Shown in pieces: positions 9,895 to 19,012 of a stretch of DNA of 64,000 nucleotides. The translations under genes and the position numbers were made by a program. The number at the start of each line of letters is the position of its first letter. Position 1 is the first letter of the stretch. The notes under the pieces are model-generated. The model was not told the DNA's origin. It saw nothing but the letters and a program-made list of their open reading frames with translations, and ran no database searches. This stretch comes from Imbroritus primus (GTDB taxonomy: Bacteria; Pseudomonadota; Gammaproteobacteria; Burkholderiales; Burkholderiaceae), in contig AKCV02000015.1 of assembly GCA_000272025.2 (NCBI GenBank), positions 558,001 to 622,000 on the forward strand. The letters are read 5' to 3'.

Positions 9895-10276
9895 CACTGC
9901 CATAGGCCGCGCTGACGGCATACATCCGATTTTGTCCTACATTGCCTGCAACGGCCCGGAATTGTCCCCGGGCCGTTTTTTTGCCTGGAACACTCATAAC
10001 CCTTTGTTATACAAGGCGTTCGGCGCGAACCTCCCCAACGGTGAGCGCTCTACGGCAGAACTCGCACGGGCACCTGTCCGACAGCCTTTTCAGTCATTGT
10101 CTGACAGGACGGACGCGGCAGAGCCAATAGTATGAAACCACGCTTCCGAGATCGCAGGGAGCAGATTCCAGTGCCGGATACCGTTGCAGGACGGGTGAGC
10201 AAGCGATGCCCGGGCGGCCTCGCTTGTGGACCGGAATCGGCGCTTCATTCATCGACAACCTTGAAAGGGCGAGCTT
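9895..10276. other. Intergenic region between pelG and the KGG gene
   Basis: This 382-base gap holds the pel terminator near its left end. At 10073-10108 there is an imperfect inverted repeat of 11-base arms with one mismatch (CCTGTCCGACA and TGTCTGACAGG). The rest shows no open frame with a credible ribosome site. The promoter of the KGG gene should lie in the right half, but I could not pick a convincing -35/-10 pair. Confidence 0.5.
9952..9982 (+). terminator. Rho-independent terminator of the pel operon
   Basis: A perfect 8-bp stem (CGGCCCGG at 9952-9959 and CCGGGCCG at 9968-9975) with an 8-base loop is followed at once by seven T residues. It lies 57 bases after the pelG stop. Confidence 0.9.
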
Positions 10277-10624
10277 ATGAGCAATACCAGCCAGAATCCG
10301 ATGCAGACTCCTTCCCGACCGTCGTCCAACCGGGGCTTTGCCGCGATGGACAGGGCGCGCCAGCGCGCCATCGCTTCTGCCGGCGGACGTGCAGCGCATG
10401 CCAAGGGCACGGCACATGAATTTACGTCCGACGAGGCGCGTGATGCGGGCCGCAAAGGTGGCGAGGCCGTGAGCCAGAATCGCGAGCATATGGCTGCGAT
10501 CGGCCGCATCGGCGGGGGGAACAGCCATGGCAGCAGCCGTTCGCGTACCACGCAGTCGGTGCGCGCGGAGGCGGGCGGCGGTGCCCCTTCGAGCGCGCCA
10601 ATGGACCGCGAAAACAATCTGTGA
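10277..10624 (+). CDS. KGG-repeat stress-induced protein
   Basis: This is a 115-residue hydrophilic protein with at least two copies of the KGG/GsiB-type repeat: RAIASAGGRAAHAKG and EARDAGRKGGEAVSQN, followed by a related HMAAIGRIGGGN. Such glycine-rich, disordered repeat proteins are induced by desiccation, starvation or general stress in many bacteria. The exact molecular role is not settled. The ATG at 10277 has AAAGGG a few bases upstream. The gene is transcribed alone and is closed by a strong terminator at 10667. Confidence 0.8.
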   Translation: MSNTSQNPMQTPSRPSSNRGFAAMDRARQRAIASAGGRAAHAKGTAHEFTSDEARDAGRKGGEAVSQNREHMAAIGRIGGGNSHGSSRSRTTQSVRAEAGGGAPSSAPMDRENNL

Positions 10625-10666
10625 ACCCGGCATGGCGGCGGCCCGGGGGCCGTCGGCATGTCGATA

Positions 10667-10709
10667 CGCCACGCCAGCTGCTTGTTCAGGGCTGGCGTGG
10701 CGTTTTGTT
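10667..10709 (+). terminator. Rho-independent terminator after the KGG gene
   Basis: A perfect 12-bp stem (CGCCACGCCAGC at 10667-10678 and GCTGGCGTGGCG at 10691-10702) is followed by TTTTGTTT. It sits between the convergent KGG gene and chrA. The T-rich tail is on the plus-strand side, so it mainly serves the KGG gene. Confidence 0.88.
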
Positions 10710-10733
10710 TGGCGCGCCGTTGTTTCGAGGCGG

Positions 10734-12086
10734 TTACGCGGCCTGCATGGCTGGCAACAGGGTCAGCGCCAATCCGGCCACGGCGCTGGCCAGGATCACC
10801 GGAATCACGCCCACGCGATACCGCACCAGGGCGAGGGCCGCGCAGAGGCCAATGGCGGCCGACCACCAGTCGAAACTGCCGCCGTTGGGCCACAGTACAT
10901 GGTAGGCAAAGAACACCGCCAGGTTGACAATGACGCCAACCACGGCTGCCGTGATGGCTGTCAGGGGAGCCGTCAGGGACAGATTGCCGTGCGTGCTTTC
11001 GATGAAGGGTCCGCCCAGCAGGATGAAGATGAACGACGGGAGGAACGTGAAGTAGGTCACGACGCAGGCGGCCAGGATGGCGGAAGCCAGCGCGTGCTCG
11101 GTGCCCAGGAAGGTCGTCGTCCAGCCGCCCACGAAACCGACGAAGGCCACGATCATGATCAGCGGACCTGGCGTCGTCTCGCCAAGCGCCAGACCGTCGA
11201 TCATCTGCGCAGCGCTGAGCCACTGGAAGTGCTCGACCGCGCCCTGGTAGACATAGGGCAGCACCGCGTAGGCACCACCGAATGTCATCAGGGCGGCCTT
11301 GGTGAAGAACCATCCCATCTGCACCGGCACGCCACGCCATCCGTATGCCAGTGCGAGCATCAGCATGACAATGGCCCACAGGCCAAGCCCCGCGAGCAGG
11401 ACCAGCGTGAAGCGCTGCCAGGTGAAGCGTGTATGCGGGGCGATGCCGGCGACATCATCGAGCAGGGCGCTTGGTGCCGCTGTGTGGCCTGTTGCGCCGT
11501 GGCCGCTCTCGCCACGGAACACGCCGGGCGCGAGGCGGCTGCCGGCGTAGCCGACCAGGGCGGCGACCGCGATGATGACCGGGAAGGGCAGGCGCAGCGC
11601 GAAGATCGCCACGAAGGCGGCGATGGCGATGCCCCACAGCCAGGCGTTCTTGAGCGTGCGCGTGCCGATGCGCCACGCCGCTGCGATGACGATGGCCGTC
11701 ACGGCCGGCTTGATCCCATAGAGCACGCCCGAGACCGCTGGCACATCGCCGAAGCGCAGGTAGATCCAGGTCAGCAGCATCAGCAGGAACAGCGAGGGCA
11801 GCACGAACAGGCCGCCAGCGATGACGCCGCCCCAGGTGCGGTGCATGAGCCATCCGATGTAGGTGGCGAGCTGCTGCGCTTCCGGGCCGGGCAGCATCAT
11901 GCAGTAGTTGAGGGCGTGCAGGAAGCGTTTTTCCGAGATCCAGCGTTTCCGGTCGACCAGGTCTTCATGCATGATGGCGATCTGGCCAGCCGGCCCGCCA
12001 AAGCTGATGAACCCGAGGCGTAGCCAGTACCAGAAAGCCTCGCGGAGCGGCACTGGGCGGACGGATGCGGGCGGCACTTGGGTCAT
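10734..12086 (-). CDS. chrA: ChrA, chromate transporter (long-chain CHR family)
   Basis: CHR-family proteins export chromate from the cytoplasm. The protein has 450 residues, the length of the two-domain (LCHR) form. The N-terminal domain carries the family signature at about residues 26-50 (FISFGGPAGQIAIMHED, then RKRWISEKRF). It also has LPGPEAQQLATYIGW. The second half repeats the fold with FFTKAALMTFGGAYAVLPYV and LGETTPGPLIMIVAFVGF. About ten membrane segments are visible. No chrB or chrF lies next to it, so chromate-inducible control is not evident here. It may instead contribute basal resistance, or transport a related anion. Confidence 0.88.
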   Translation of the reverse strand: MTQVPPASVRPVPLREAFWYWLRLGFISFGGPAGQIAIMHEDLVDRKRWISEKRFLHALNYCMMLPGPEAQQLATYIGWLMHRTWGGVIAGGLFVLPSLFLLMLLTWIYLRFGDVPAVSGVLYGIKPAVTAIVIAAAWRIGTRTLKNAWLWGIAIAAFVAIFALRLPFPVIIAVAALVGYAGSRLAPGVFRGESGHGATGHTAAPSALLDDVAGIAPHTRFTWQRFTLVLLAGLGLWAIVMLMLALAYGWRGVPVQMGWFFTKAALMTFGGAYAVLPYVYQGAVEHFQWLSAAQMIDGLALGETTPGPLIMIVAFVGFVGGWTTTFLGTEHALASAILAACVVTYFTFLPSFIFILLGGPFIESTHGNLSLTAPLTAITAAVVGVIVNLAVFFAYHVLWPNGGSFDWWSAAIGLCAALALVRYRVGVIPVILASAVAGLALTLLPAMQAA

Positions 12087-12172
12087 GGGGCGGATCTCCG
12101 GGCATGCTGGAACCGGGGGCGGGCGCCAACGCTGTGGCTGAGCGTCCCGCCGATGTGGGGAGGAGGGCGGCG

Positions 12173-12568
12173 TCAGCCGGCCATGTCATCGTCTTCGTCG
12201 AGAAAGTCGCGGCGCAGCAGCCAGTTGCGGATCGCTTCGTCGCATACCTTCTTGAGGCGGCCCTTGTCGCCGGGCGGGTCGAACAGCTGGAAATTGACCA
12301 GCGCCATGCCGATGTCGGTGATGTAGAACATGCGTGCGGCGTCGTCGAAATGCACGATGCGGCCATCCACATCGACTTCATCGGATTCCTCGTCATCCGC
12401 CGGCATGTCTTCCAGCTCGACCACGCGGCAGGAGAAGCGCGGCGCCTGGGTATGTGTCAGATACTCGAACTCGTCGTGCATCACTTCGCCTCCCTTGCCC
12501 GTGGTGATGGCGAAGCCCCAGATGAAGCGCGGGGTCGGCAGGTCAGACAAGTCGTCGATCTCATCCAT
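12173..12568 (-). CDS. Acidic conserved hypothetical protein, overlapping glpD
   Basis: This 131-residue protein is strongly acidic (MDEIDDLSDLP at the start, DEESDEVD in the middle, FLDEDDDMAG at the end). It has no signal peptide or membrane helix, and I do not recognise the family. The middle is regular and globular-looking (FIWGFAITTGKGGEVMHDE, MFYITDIGMALVNFQL). The ATG at 12568 is preceded by GGAGA on the minus strand and lies 8 bases inside the end of glpD. It is thus translationally coupled to the glycerol operon, though nothing in the sequence ties it to glycerol metabolism. Confidence 0.75.
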   Translation of the reverse strand: MDEIDDLSDLPTPRFIWGFAITTGKGGEVMHDEFEYLTHTQAPRFSCRVVELEDMPADDEESDEVDVDGRIVHFDDAARMFYITDIGMALVNFQLFDPPGDKGRLKKVCDEAIRNWLLRRDFLDEDDDMAG

Positions 12569-14219
12569 TGTGTTCTCCAGCAGAGATGATTGCGTCAGCC
12601 GTATTATCGCCTGTCGCATCGCCCTGCAGGCAGTTTTGCGACGGATTGCCATAAATTTGCGCCGTGGCCGCAAGCGTCGCCAGCTGTCCGGTGATCCACT
12701 CCGGTCCGTGCTCCAGCTCGTCGGCCAGAATACGCGCCACGGCTGGCGCGGCGGCACGGGCGCTGGCCGCGTCCAGCAGCAGCAGGCGGCAGCGGCGGGC
12801 CAGCACATCTTCGACGCTGCGCGCCTGCTCATAGCGCGCGGCAAAGCGGACATGCGCCTCGGTCAGGCCGCCGCCAGCCGTCAGCGACACATCGGCCCCA
12901 GGGAGTGCGAGCAGGTGCGGCGCATCGGTGCCATAGACGTTGCCGGCGCCTTCCGGCGCGCCATGCAGGCGCAGATGCGCCGTGCGGCACGGACGCGGCG
13001 GCAGCAGGCCATGGCGGATCGCATGGTCGATTGTGTCCTCGGCCATGCGCCGGTAGGTGGTCCACTTGCCGCCGGTAATGGTCAAGAGACCGCCGGGCGA
13101 CATGCGGATGGCATGCTCGCGCGATACCGCGCGCGTCGGCATGTCTGCGCCGGCGCGCACCAGTGGCCGCAGCCCGGCCCACATGCTGGTGATGTCGTCG
13201 CGGGTCGGCGGTGCGGCGAGATAGCGTGCGGCGGTCGACAGGATGAAATCGATTTCCGCCTCCCCCGGCACTGGCTCCAGCGGCAGGTCGCTGCGCGCCG
13301 TGTCGGTGGTGCCGAGCAGCGTGTGTCCGCCCCATGGCAGCATGAACAGGATGCGGCCATCGTTGGTACGCGGGACCAGCACGGCGTGTGAGCCGGGCAG
13401 GAAACGGCGCGGTACCACGAGATGCACGCCCTGGCTGGGTGCAACCATGGGCAGCGCGGCCGGGTCCTCGAGACGGCGGATGGCGTCGACCCACACGCCG
13501 GTGGCGTTGATGACGCAGTCCGCCACGGCATGTAGGCGTTCACCGCTCTCGGTATCCTCCAGCGCCACACCGCAGACCAGTCCATTGCGCACCGTCAGCG
13601 CACGCACCACCATGGCGTTGAGCGCGGTCCCGCCAAGATCGATGATGGTGCGCATCAACGCGATGGCCAGCCGCGCATCGTCGAATTGTCCGTCGTAGTA
13701 CAGCACGCCGCCTCGCAACGTGCCTTGCGGGCCGCGCGCGGCGAGCCCTGGCGCGGCGGACTGCGCTTCGCTGGCGGACAGGATGCGGCTGCCTGGCAGG
13801 CTGTCGCGGCCGGCCATGGCGTCGTAGAGCTTCAGTCCTGCGCCATAGAAGGCCGTGTCGAGATGGCTGTAGGATGGCACCACGAAACCGAGCGGCCACA
13901 CCAGATGGCTGGCGTTGTGCAGCAGCAGCTCGCGTTCGCGTAGCGATTCGCGTACCAGTCCGATATTGCCCTGGGCCAGGTAGCGCACGCCACCGTGAAT
14001 CAGCTTGGTGGCCTTGCCCGACGTGCCCTTGGCGAAATCATGGGCTTCGACCAGCAGCGTGCGATAACCGCGTGATACGGCGTCGAGGGCCGTACCCAGA
14101 CCAGTGGCTCCGCCGCCGATCACAATCACATCCCAGCGCTTGTGCTGGCGGATTTCGTCTAGTAGGGCGGTACGGTCGATGGGCCGAGGCGGCGGCGTTG
14201 CAGTGAGGACGGCGCGCAT
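12561..14219 (-). CDS. glpD: GlpD, aerobic glycerol-3-phosphate dehydrogenase
   Basis: GlpD is a membrane-associated FAD enzyme that oxidises sn-glycerol 3-phosphate to dihydroxyacetone phosphate and passes electrons to ubiquinone. The protein has 552 residues. Near the N-terminus is the FAD-binding Rossmann motif (VIVIGGGATGLGTALDAVSRG). The family pattern GTSGKATKLIHGGVRYL follows, and later come GVWVDAIRRLED and TITGGKWTTYRRMAED. The start at 14219 gives the natural N-terminus (MRAVLTATPPP) and lies one base from the glpK stop; longer in-frame starts would run into glpK. It forms an operon with glpK. Confidence 0.95.
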   Translation of the reverse strand: MRAVLTATPPPRPIDRTALLDEIRQHKRWDVIVIGGGATGLGTALDAVSRGYRTLLVEAHDFAKGTSGKATKLIHGGVRYLAQGNIGLVRESLRERELLLHNASHLVWPLGFVVPSYSHLDTAFYGAGLKLYDAMAGRDSLPGSRILSASEAQSAAPGLAARGPQGTLRGGVLYYDGQFDDARLAIALMRTIIDLGGTALNAMVVRALTVRNGLVCGVALEDTESGERLHAVADCVINATGVWVDAIRRLEDPAALPMVAPSQGVHLVVPRRFLPGSHAVLVPRTNDGRILFMLPWGGHTLLGTTDTARSDLPLEPVPGEAEIDFILSTAARYLAAPPTRDDITSMWAGLRPLVRAGADMPTRAVSREHAIRMSPGGLLTITGGKWTTYRRMAEDTIDHAIRHGLLPPRPCRTAHLRLHGAPEGAGNVYGTDAPHLLALPGADVSLTAGGGLTEAHVRFAARYEQARSVEDVLARRCRLLLLDAASARAAAPAVARILADELEHGPEWITGQLATLAATAQIYGNPSQNCLQGDATGDNTADAIISAGEHNG

Positions 14220-14220
14220 G

Positions 14221-15807
14221 TCAGGGTGTCTCGTGTAACGGTGCGCCGGTATCGGGTGCTGGCGGTGTAGCGGCATCCTCGCGTGCCCAGTCACGCGCGC
14301 GGTCAACGGCACGATGCCAGCGGGCGCGCACGGCTGCACGCTGATCGGCGGACATGGCTGGCTCGAAACGCCGCTCGGCGTGCCATTGCGCGGTGAGTTC
14401 GGCGGTGTCATGCCAGTATCCGGTGGCCAGGCCGGCCAGGTAGGCCGCGCCGAGCGCCGTGGTTTCCGTCACGCGGGGGCGCACCACGGGCGTGCCGAGC
14501 AGGTCGGCCTGCATCTGCATCAGCAGATCGCTGCGTGCAGCGCCGCCGTCCACACGCAGTTCGGCCAGTGGAATCGATGCGTCGAGCTGCATCGCGTCGA
14601 GTACGTCCACGCTTTGCAGGGCAATGGCTTCAAGCGCTGCACGGGCAATCTGCGGGCGGCCGGTGCCACGTGTCATGCCGATCAGCGTGCCGCGCGCATA
14701 CGCGTCCCAGTAAGGCGCGCCAAGTCCGGCAAAGGCCGGCACCAGCACCATCCCGCCGGTATCGGTGCACTGTCGCGCGAGTGTTTCGGCTTGCGCCGCG
14801 CTGTCGATGATGCGCAGTTCATCGCGCAACCACTGCAACGTCGCGCCTCCCATGAACACCGAACCCTCGAGCGCGTATGCGGCCTGGCCATCGACCTGCC
14901 AGGCGACAGTGGACAGCAGGCGGTTGCGCGACGGCACGGGCGCGGTGCCCGTATGCATGAGTACGAAGCAGCCGGTGCCATAGGTGTTCTTGGCCATGCC
15001 GGGCGTGAGGCAGGCCTGGCCGAACGTCGCTGCCTGCTGGTCGCCGGCAATGCCGGCAATCGGGATGGGGCCGCCGAACAGGTCGGGCATTGTGTGGGCC
15101 ACCGTGCCACTGGACGGCACGATCTCGGGCAGCAGGCCAGGTGGAATGTCGAGCAGCGCCAGCAGCTCGGGATCCCATTGCAGCGTATGGATATTGCATA
15201 GCAGTGTGCGCGAGGCATTCGAGACATCGGTCACGTGCCGTTGCCCGCCGGTCAGTTGCCAGACCAGCCAGCTGTCGATGGTGCCGAAGGCGAGTTCGCC
15301 GCGCAGGGCGCGGGTGCGTGCATCGGGAATGTGGTCGAGCAGCCAGCGCAGCTTGGTGCCAGAAAAATAGGCGTCGATCACCAGTCCGGTGCGTGCCTGG
15401 AATAGCGGGCCATGCCCTTCGGCCTGCAGCGCGCTGCAGAAATCGGCGGTGCGCCGGTCCTGCCAGACGATGGCCGGCGCCAGCGGTTGCCCGGTCGCGC
15501 GGTCCCACAGCACGGTCGTTTCGCGCTGGTTGGTGATACCAAGGGCGCTGATGCGCTGCCACGGTACGCCGCTGCTGCGCAGGACCTCGCGGGCCACGTC
15601 GAGCTGGCCCTGCCAGATCGCCAGCACGTCATGTTCCACCCAGCCCGGTTGGGGGTAATGCTGCGCAAACTCGCGCTGCGCGCTGGCGACAATCGTCCCG
15701 GTCCGGTCGAACAGCATGGCCCGCGAGCTGCTCGTGCCCTGGTCGAGCGCCAGCACGAGCTGGCCGTCGGGCACGGCTGGGAGGGGTGACGGCGGCGGGC
15801 GGGACAT
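14221..15807 (-). CDS. glpK: GlpK, glycerol kinase
   Basis: GlpK phosphorylates glycerol with ATP to glycerol 3-phosphate, the substrate of GlpD encoded directly downstream. The protein has 528 residues. The N-terminal phosphate motif of FGGY kinases is clear ([19 protein letters not shown]), as is [17 protein letters not shown]. The C-terminal FGGY signature region follows ([20 protein letters not shown]). A GGAGG ribosome site precedes the ATG at 15807. The N-terminus carries a short proline-rich extension ([12 protein letters not shown]) before the catalytic domain. No glycerol facilitator (glpF) gene is present next to it. Confidence 0.95.
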   Translation of the reverse strand: MSRPPPSPLPAVPDGQLVLALDQGTSSSRAMLFDRTGTIVASAQREFAQHYPQPGWVEHDVLAIWQGQLDVAREVLRSSGVPWQRISALGITNQRETTVLWDRATGQPLAPAIVWQDRRTADFCSALQAEGHGPLFQARTGLVIDAYFSGTKLRWLLDHIPDARTRALRGELAFGTIDSWLVWQLTGGQRHVTDVSNASRTLLCNIHTLQWDPELLALLDIPPGLLPEIVPSSGTVAHTMPDLFGGPIPIAGIAGDQQAATFGQACLTPGMAKNTYGTGCFVLMHTGTAPVPSRNRLLSTVAWQVDGQAAYALEGSVFMGGATLQWLRDELRIIDSAAQAETLARQCTDTGGMVLVPAFAGLGAPYWDAYARGTLIGMTRGTGRPQIARAALEAIALQSVDVLDAMQLDASIPLAELRVDGGAARSDLLMQMQADLLGTPVVRPRVTETTALGAAYLAGLATGYWHDTAELTAQWHAERRFEPAMSADQRAAVRARWHRAVDRARDWAREDAATPPAPDTGAPLHETP

Positions 15808-16106
15808 GCAGAACCTCCGTGGTGGCCTGTCGGCAATCGAATGGAACGGTGCTCACAGGAGCGGACCGCATACGCCATGCGCGTCCGTGTCCCCGCATGG
15901 CGCCAGCGCATTGCGTGGGACGCCGCGCTATGCGGGGTGTCCGGTGCGCGAGTTTCATGTGCGGGCACGCCCTAGCGTAGCGAAGTCCGCCGGCGGGGAC
16001 AAGCGGGCGCCGGTGGATGCCTTTATGCCAGCAAATGGCCGGCAACTTGCTATCATGTGCGGTTACCGCGATTGATTCGCACCAATCCGACCCAAAGATA
16101 CGATTT
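15808..16106. promoter_or_regulatory. Divergent glpK/purU intergenic region
   Basis: This 299-base gap separates divergently transcribed glpK and purU and must hold both promoters. I see no open frame with a ribosome site, no terminator and no clear operator. The last 70 bases are more AT-rich and are the likely purU promoter zone. Confidence 0.5.
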
Positions 16107-16970
16107 ATGAGCACCCCAGGCTTTATCCTGACGCTGTCCTGTCCCGACCGTCCCGGCATCGTGCATGCCGTGTCCGGCCTGCTGTTCGAGCAGCAATGCA
16201 ATATTCTCGATTCGGCGCAGTATGGCGACGCTTTCACCAACCGCTTTTTCATGCGCGTGCATTTCGCCGTGGACCAGGCCACCGGGCTGGAAGCCCTGCA
16301 GGCTGCATTTGCGCCCGTGGGCGAGCGCTTCGGCATGGACTGGAACATCTACGATGCGGGTGTGCGGCCGCGTGTGCTGATCATGGTGTCCAAGATCGGC
16401 CACTGCCTCAACGACCTGCTGTTCCGCGCCAAGTCGGGCGGCCTGCCGGTAGATGTGGCGGCCATCGTCTCGAACCATCGCGATTTCTACCAGCTGGCCG
16501 CTTCGTACGACGTGCCGTTCCTGCATTTTCCGCTGCTCGGCGCGACGCCCGAGCAGAAGGCGCAGCAAGAAGCCAAGGTGTGGGAAGTGGTGCAGGAGCA
16601 GAACATCGACCTGGTGGTGCTCGCGCGCTACATGCAGGTTCTGTCCGATGACCTGTGCCGTAAGCTGGCTGGCCGCGCCATCAATATCCACCATTCTTTC
16701 CTGCCGAGCTTCAAGGGTGCCAAGCCGTACTACCAGGCGCACGACCGTGGCGTGAAGCTGATTGGCGCGACCGCCCACTATGTGACCGCCGAACTGGACG
16801 AAGGCCCGATCATCGAGCAGGACGTCGCCCGTGTCGATCACAGCATGGAACCTGACCAGCTGACCTCGATGGGCCGCGACGTGGAATGCGTGACGCTGGC
16901 CCGCGCCGTGCGCTGGCATGCCGAGCATCGCATTCTGCTGAACGGCCACAAGACCGTGGTCTTCCGCTAA
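16107..16970 (+). CDS. purU: PurU, formyltetrahydrofolate deformylase
   Basis: PurU hydrolyses 10-formyltetrahydrofolate to formate and tetrahydrofolate, balancing one-carbon pools and supplying formate. The protein has 287 residues. An N-terminal ACT regulatory domain occupies about residues 5-80 (LTLSCPDRPGIVHAVSGLL). The C-terminal formyltransferase-fold domain has VLIMVSKIGHCLNDLL, the substrate-site segment AIVSNHRDF and the catalytic-loop motif NIHHSFLPSFKGAKPY. The ATG at 16107 gives the standard N-terminus just before the ACT domain. Its stop lies five bases from the convergent dinB stop. Confidence 0.95.
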   Translation: MSTPGFILTLSCPDRPGIVHAVSGLLFEQQCNILDSAQYGDAFTNRFFMRVHFAVDQATGLEALQAAFAPVGERFGMDWNIYDAGVRPRVLIMVSKIGHCLNDLLFRAKSGGLPVDVAAIVSNHRDFYQLAASYDVPFLHFPLLGATPEQKAQQEAKVWEVVQEQNIDLVVLARYMQVLSDDLCRKLAGRAINIHHSFLPSFKGAKPYYQAHDRGVKLIGATAHYVTAELDEGPIIEQDVARVDHSMEPDQLTSMGRDVECVTLARAVRWHAEHRILLNGHKTVVFR

Positions 16971-16975
16971 GCGTT

Positions 16976-18079
16976 TCAGGCGACTGGTGCCGGTGGCTCG
17001 CCAAACAGGCCGAGCTGTGCGGTATCTCCCGCTTCCACCAGCCGCACGCCCGCGCCCAGCAGGCGTACCGGCCGGCGATGCCGCTGCCAGCCGGTGTCCA
17101 GCAGTTCACCGAACACGGCCGGCGTGACCTCGCCATGCACGGTTTCCACCGTCGTCTGCCGGAAATTGTCGAACTTGATCTTCACGAACGCCTTGTGGAC
17201 CAGCGGTCCTGCCGCTGCACGGGCGATGCGCTGCGTCAACAGCGGCAGCAGTTCGGCCAGCGCCGCCTGGCAGGCCTCGGGTGTCGCCAGGTCGACGTCG
17301 TAAGTGGTTTCCACGCTGATCGACTTGCGCGGCAGGTCTGGCGAGACAGGGCGCTCATCTTCTCCACGGCACAGGCTGTGCAGGCGCAGGCCGAAGGCGC
17401 CGAAGGTCTGCTGCAGATCGAGCTTGCTCCAGCTGCGCAGGTCGCCGCAGGTCTTGATGCCCAACCGCTCCAGACGCGCCGCGGTGACCCGCCCGACGCC
17501 ATGCAGCTTGCCGACCGGCAGGGCTGCGACGAACCCATCTGCGTCCTGCGGACGCACTACGTAGAGTCCATCTGGCTTGTTCCAGCCGCTGGCGATCTTG
17601 GCGATAAACTTGTTCGGGCCGACGCCAGCCGAGGCGGTAATCCCGACTTCCTGCCGGATGCGCGTGCGGATTTCCTCTGCCATGAGCGTGGCGCTGCCAC
17701 GGCAATGCGGGCTGTCGGTGACATCGAGGTAGGCTTCGTCGAGCGACAGCGGCTGCACCAGGGGCGTGTAGTCGCGGTAGATGGCCAGAATGGTGCGCGA
17801 GGCCGCGCGGTACTTGTCCATGGACGGCGGCAGGATCAGCAGGCCGGGGCAGCGCTGTACCGCCTGCGCTGATGACATGGCCGAGCGCACGCCGTAGCGG
17901 CGCGCGACGTAATTGCAGGTAGCGATTACGCCGCGCCGGTCCGGCTGGCCGCCGACCGCTAGCGGGAGCTCGGCAAGCGCCGGGTTGTCGCGCATTTCGA
18001 CGGCTGCGTAGAAGCAGTCGCAATCGCAATGGATGATTTTCCGGACGTCTGGCGCTGAGCTTTCCTGATGAAGAAACAT
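16976..18079 (-). CDS. dinB: DinB, DNA polymerase IV (Y family)
   Basis: DinB is an error-prone translesion polymerase. The protein has 367 residues. The palm active site is intact, with IIHCDCDCFYAAVEM near the N-terminus and the second catalytic motif SLDEAYLDVT. The nucleotide-binding loop CNYVARRYGVRSAMS is also present. The helix-hairpin-helix region and little-finger domain follow. Near the C-terminus is QLGLF, a canonical beta-clamp binding motif. No LexA box was evident upstream by eye. The start region faces the AT-rich leader of the divergent FkbM gene. Confidence 0.93.
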   Translation of the reverse strand: MFLHQESSAPDVRKIIHCDCDCFYAAVEMRDNPALAELPLAVGGQPDRRGVIATCNYVARRYGVRSAMSSAQAVQRCPGLLILPPSMDKYRAASRTILAIYRDYTPLVQPLSLDEAYLDVTDSPHCRGSATLMAEEIRTRIRQEVGITASAGVGPNKFIAKIASGWNKPDGLYVVRPQDADGFVAALPVGKLHGVGRVTAARLERLGIKTCGDLRSWSKLDLQQTFGAFGLRLHSLCRGEDERPVSPDLPRKSISVETTYDVDLATPEACQAALAELLPLLTQRIARAAAGPLVHKAFVKIKFDNFRQTTVETVHGEVTPAVFGELLDTGWQRHRRPVRLLGAGVRLVEAGDTAQLGLFGEPPAPVA

Positions 18080-18328
18080 ATAGCCTTGCTAGGAGCACCG
18101 CCCAGCAATCTAGGAGGCATGGTCTGTAACGAATCGAGGCCAGAGGAGGGATCAGCTTTTCCTCTTGTTATCCATCTGACCATAGTAATGGTCGGGCTCC
18201 AAATCGATAGTGGACTAATCTCTATACAAGAGCAGAGTCCTGTCTATATCCAGGCGTCGTGTCTCGAGTTCGTACGCATGTTTTACCTGCAAGTTCCCTG
18301 TCCGATAGAGCCCCGTTGCTATGCTACT
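18080..18328. other. AT-rich leader between dinB and the FkbM methyltransferase
   Basis: This stretch is markedly richer in A and T than its surroundings. It contains an open frame continuous with the methyltransferase, but the translated sequence has no resemblance to the family and no good ribosome site. I treat it as non-coding leader carrying the divergent promoters. A degenerate remnant of acquired DNA is also possible. Confidence 0.4.
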
Positions 18329-19012
18329 ATGCACCGCTACTGGCAACCCAAAAAATCGATCGAGTGCACTGTGTTGCAATTTCTTAAACAGTATCGCAAG
18401 GCTTATTTAACCAAATTTGCCCGCATCTTTTATTCCCAATTTGGGGAGGATGTGGTGCTGCGGAGCCTGATTGGTAAGCAAAAGCGAGGCGTCTACGTTG
18501 ATGTTGGATGCTTTCATCCTAAACGGTTTTCCAATACATATTTTCTGTATCGAAGGGGGTGGCGCGGCATTAATATTGATATGGAGGAGCACAAGATTGC
18601 ATTATTCAATATAGCGCGTCGTGGAGACCATAACGTTACTGCTGCAGTTTCTGACGTCTCACAGCCTTTGTATATTTCCACCAAGCGCGCACATGCGCTC
18701 GAATCCGCACTGTCTATTGATGCCGTGGCTGGTGCAGAGGTGATCCCCCGTACGCTAACCTCAATTATTGATGAAAGCCCCTACCGCAACGCGTCTATTG
18801 ACGTGCTCTCGGTCGATGCAGAAGGACACGACATCAACGTACTTCGATCCTTGGACTATTCGCGCTATCGCCCGCGTATTGTGATTGCTGAGGTCCTGAC
18901 GAAACGAATTGAGGAGGTTCTCACTTCTGATGTACATGTTTGGCTTTCTCAGCGCGGCTATCTTTTGCGTAGTTGGACAATTTGTTCGTTGATCTATGTC
19001 CTAGAGGACTAG
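18329..19012 (+). CDS. FkbM-family methyltransferase, probably for a surface polysaccharide
   Basis: FkbM-family SAM methyltransferases commonly O-methylate sugars in LPS and other glycans. With the ATG at 18329 the protein has 227 residues. The family core is clear: YSQFGEDVVLRSLIG, then the SAM-binding YVDVGCFHPKRFSNT, GWRGINIDM, and the acidic motif VDVLSVDAEGHDINVLRS near the end. The start is uncertain. A GTG at 18371 or further upstream ATGs in frame are possible, and none has a strong ribosome site. Codon use and base composition are much more AT-rich than in every other gene of the window, which suggests recent horizontal acquisition. It lies beside an O-antigen ligase and a GT25 gene. 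Confidence 0.8.
   Translation: MHRYWQPKKSIECTVLQFLKQYRKAYLTKFARIFYSQFGEDVVLRSLIGKQKRGVYVDVGCFHPKRFSNTYFLYRRGWRGINIDMEEHKIALFNIARRGDHNVTAAVSDVSQPLYISTKRAHALESALSIDAVAGAEVIPRTLTSIIDESPYRNASIDVLSVDAEGHDINVLRSLDYSRYRPRIVIAEVLTKRIEEVLTSDVHVWLSQRGYLLRSWTICSLIYVLED

Noticed and set aside
10527-12023. Plus-strand open frame of 498 codons over chrA
   Set aside because: The translation is Gln/His/Arg-rich with no domain. chrA on the minus strand explains the region.
16096-16106. ATACGAT upstream of purU as another GntR half-site
   Set aside because: It is a 7-base match with no second arm, next to an unrelated housekeeping gene; probably chance.
18068-18328. N-terminal extension of the FkbM methyltransferase from an ATG at 18068
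   Set aside because: The extension overlaps the dinB start, has no resemblance to the family, and the methyltransferase domain begins after residue 100 of the long frame.
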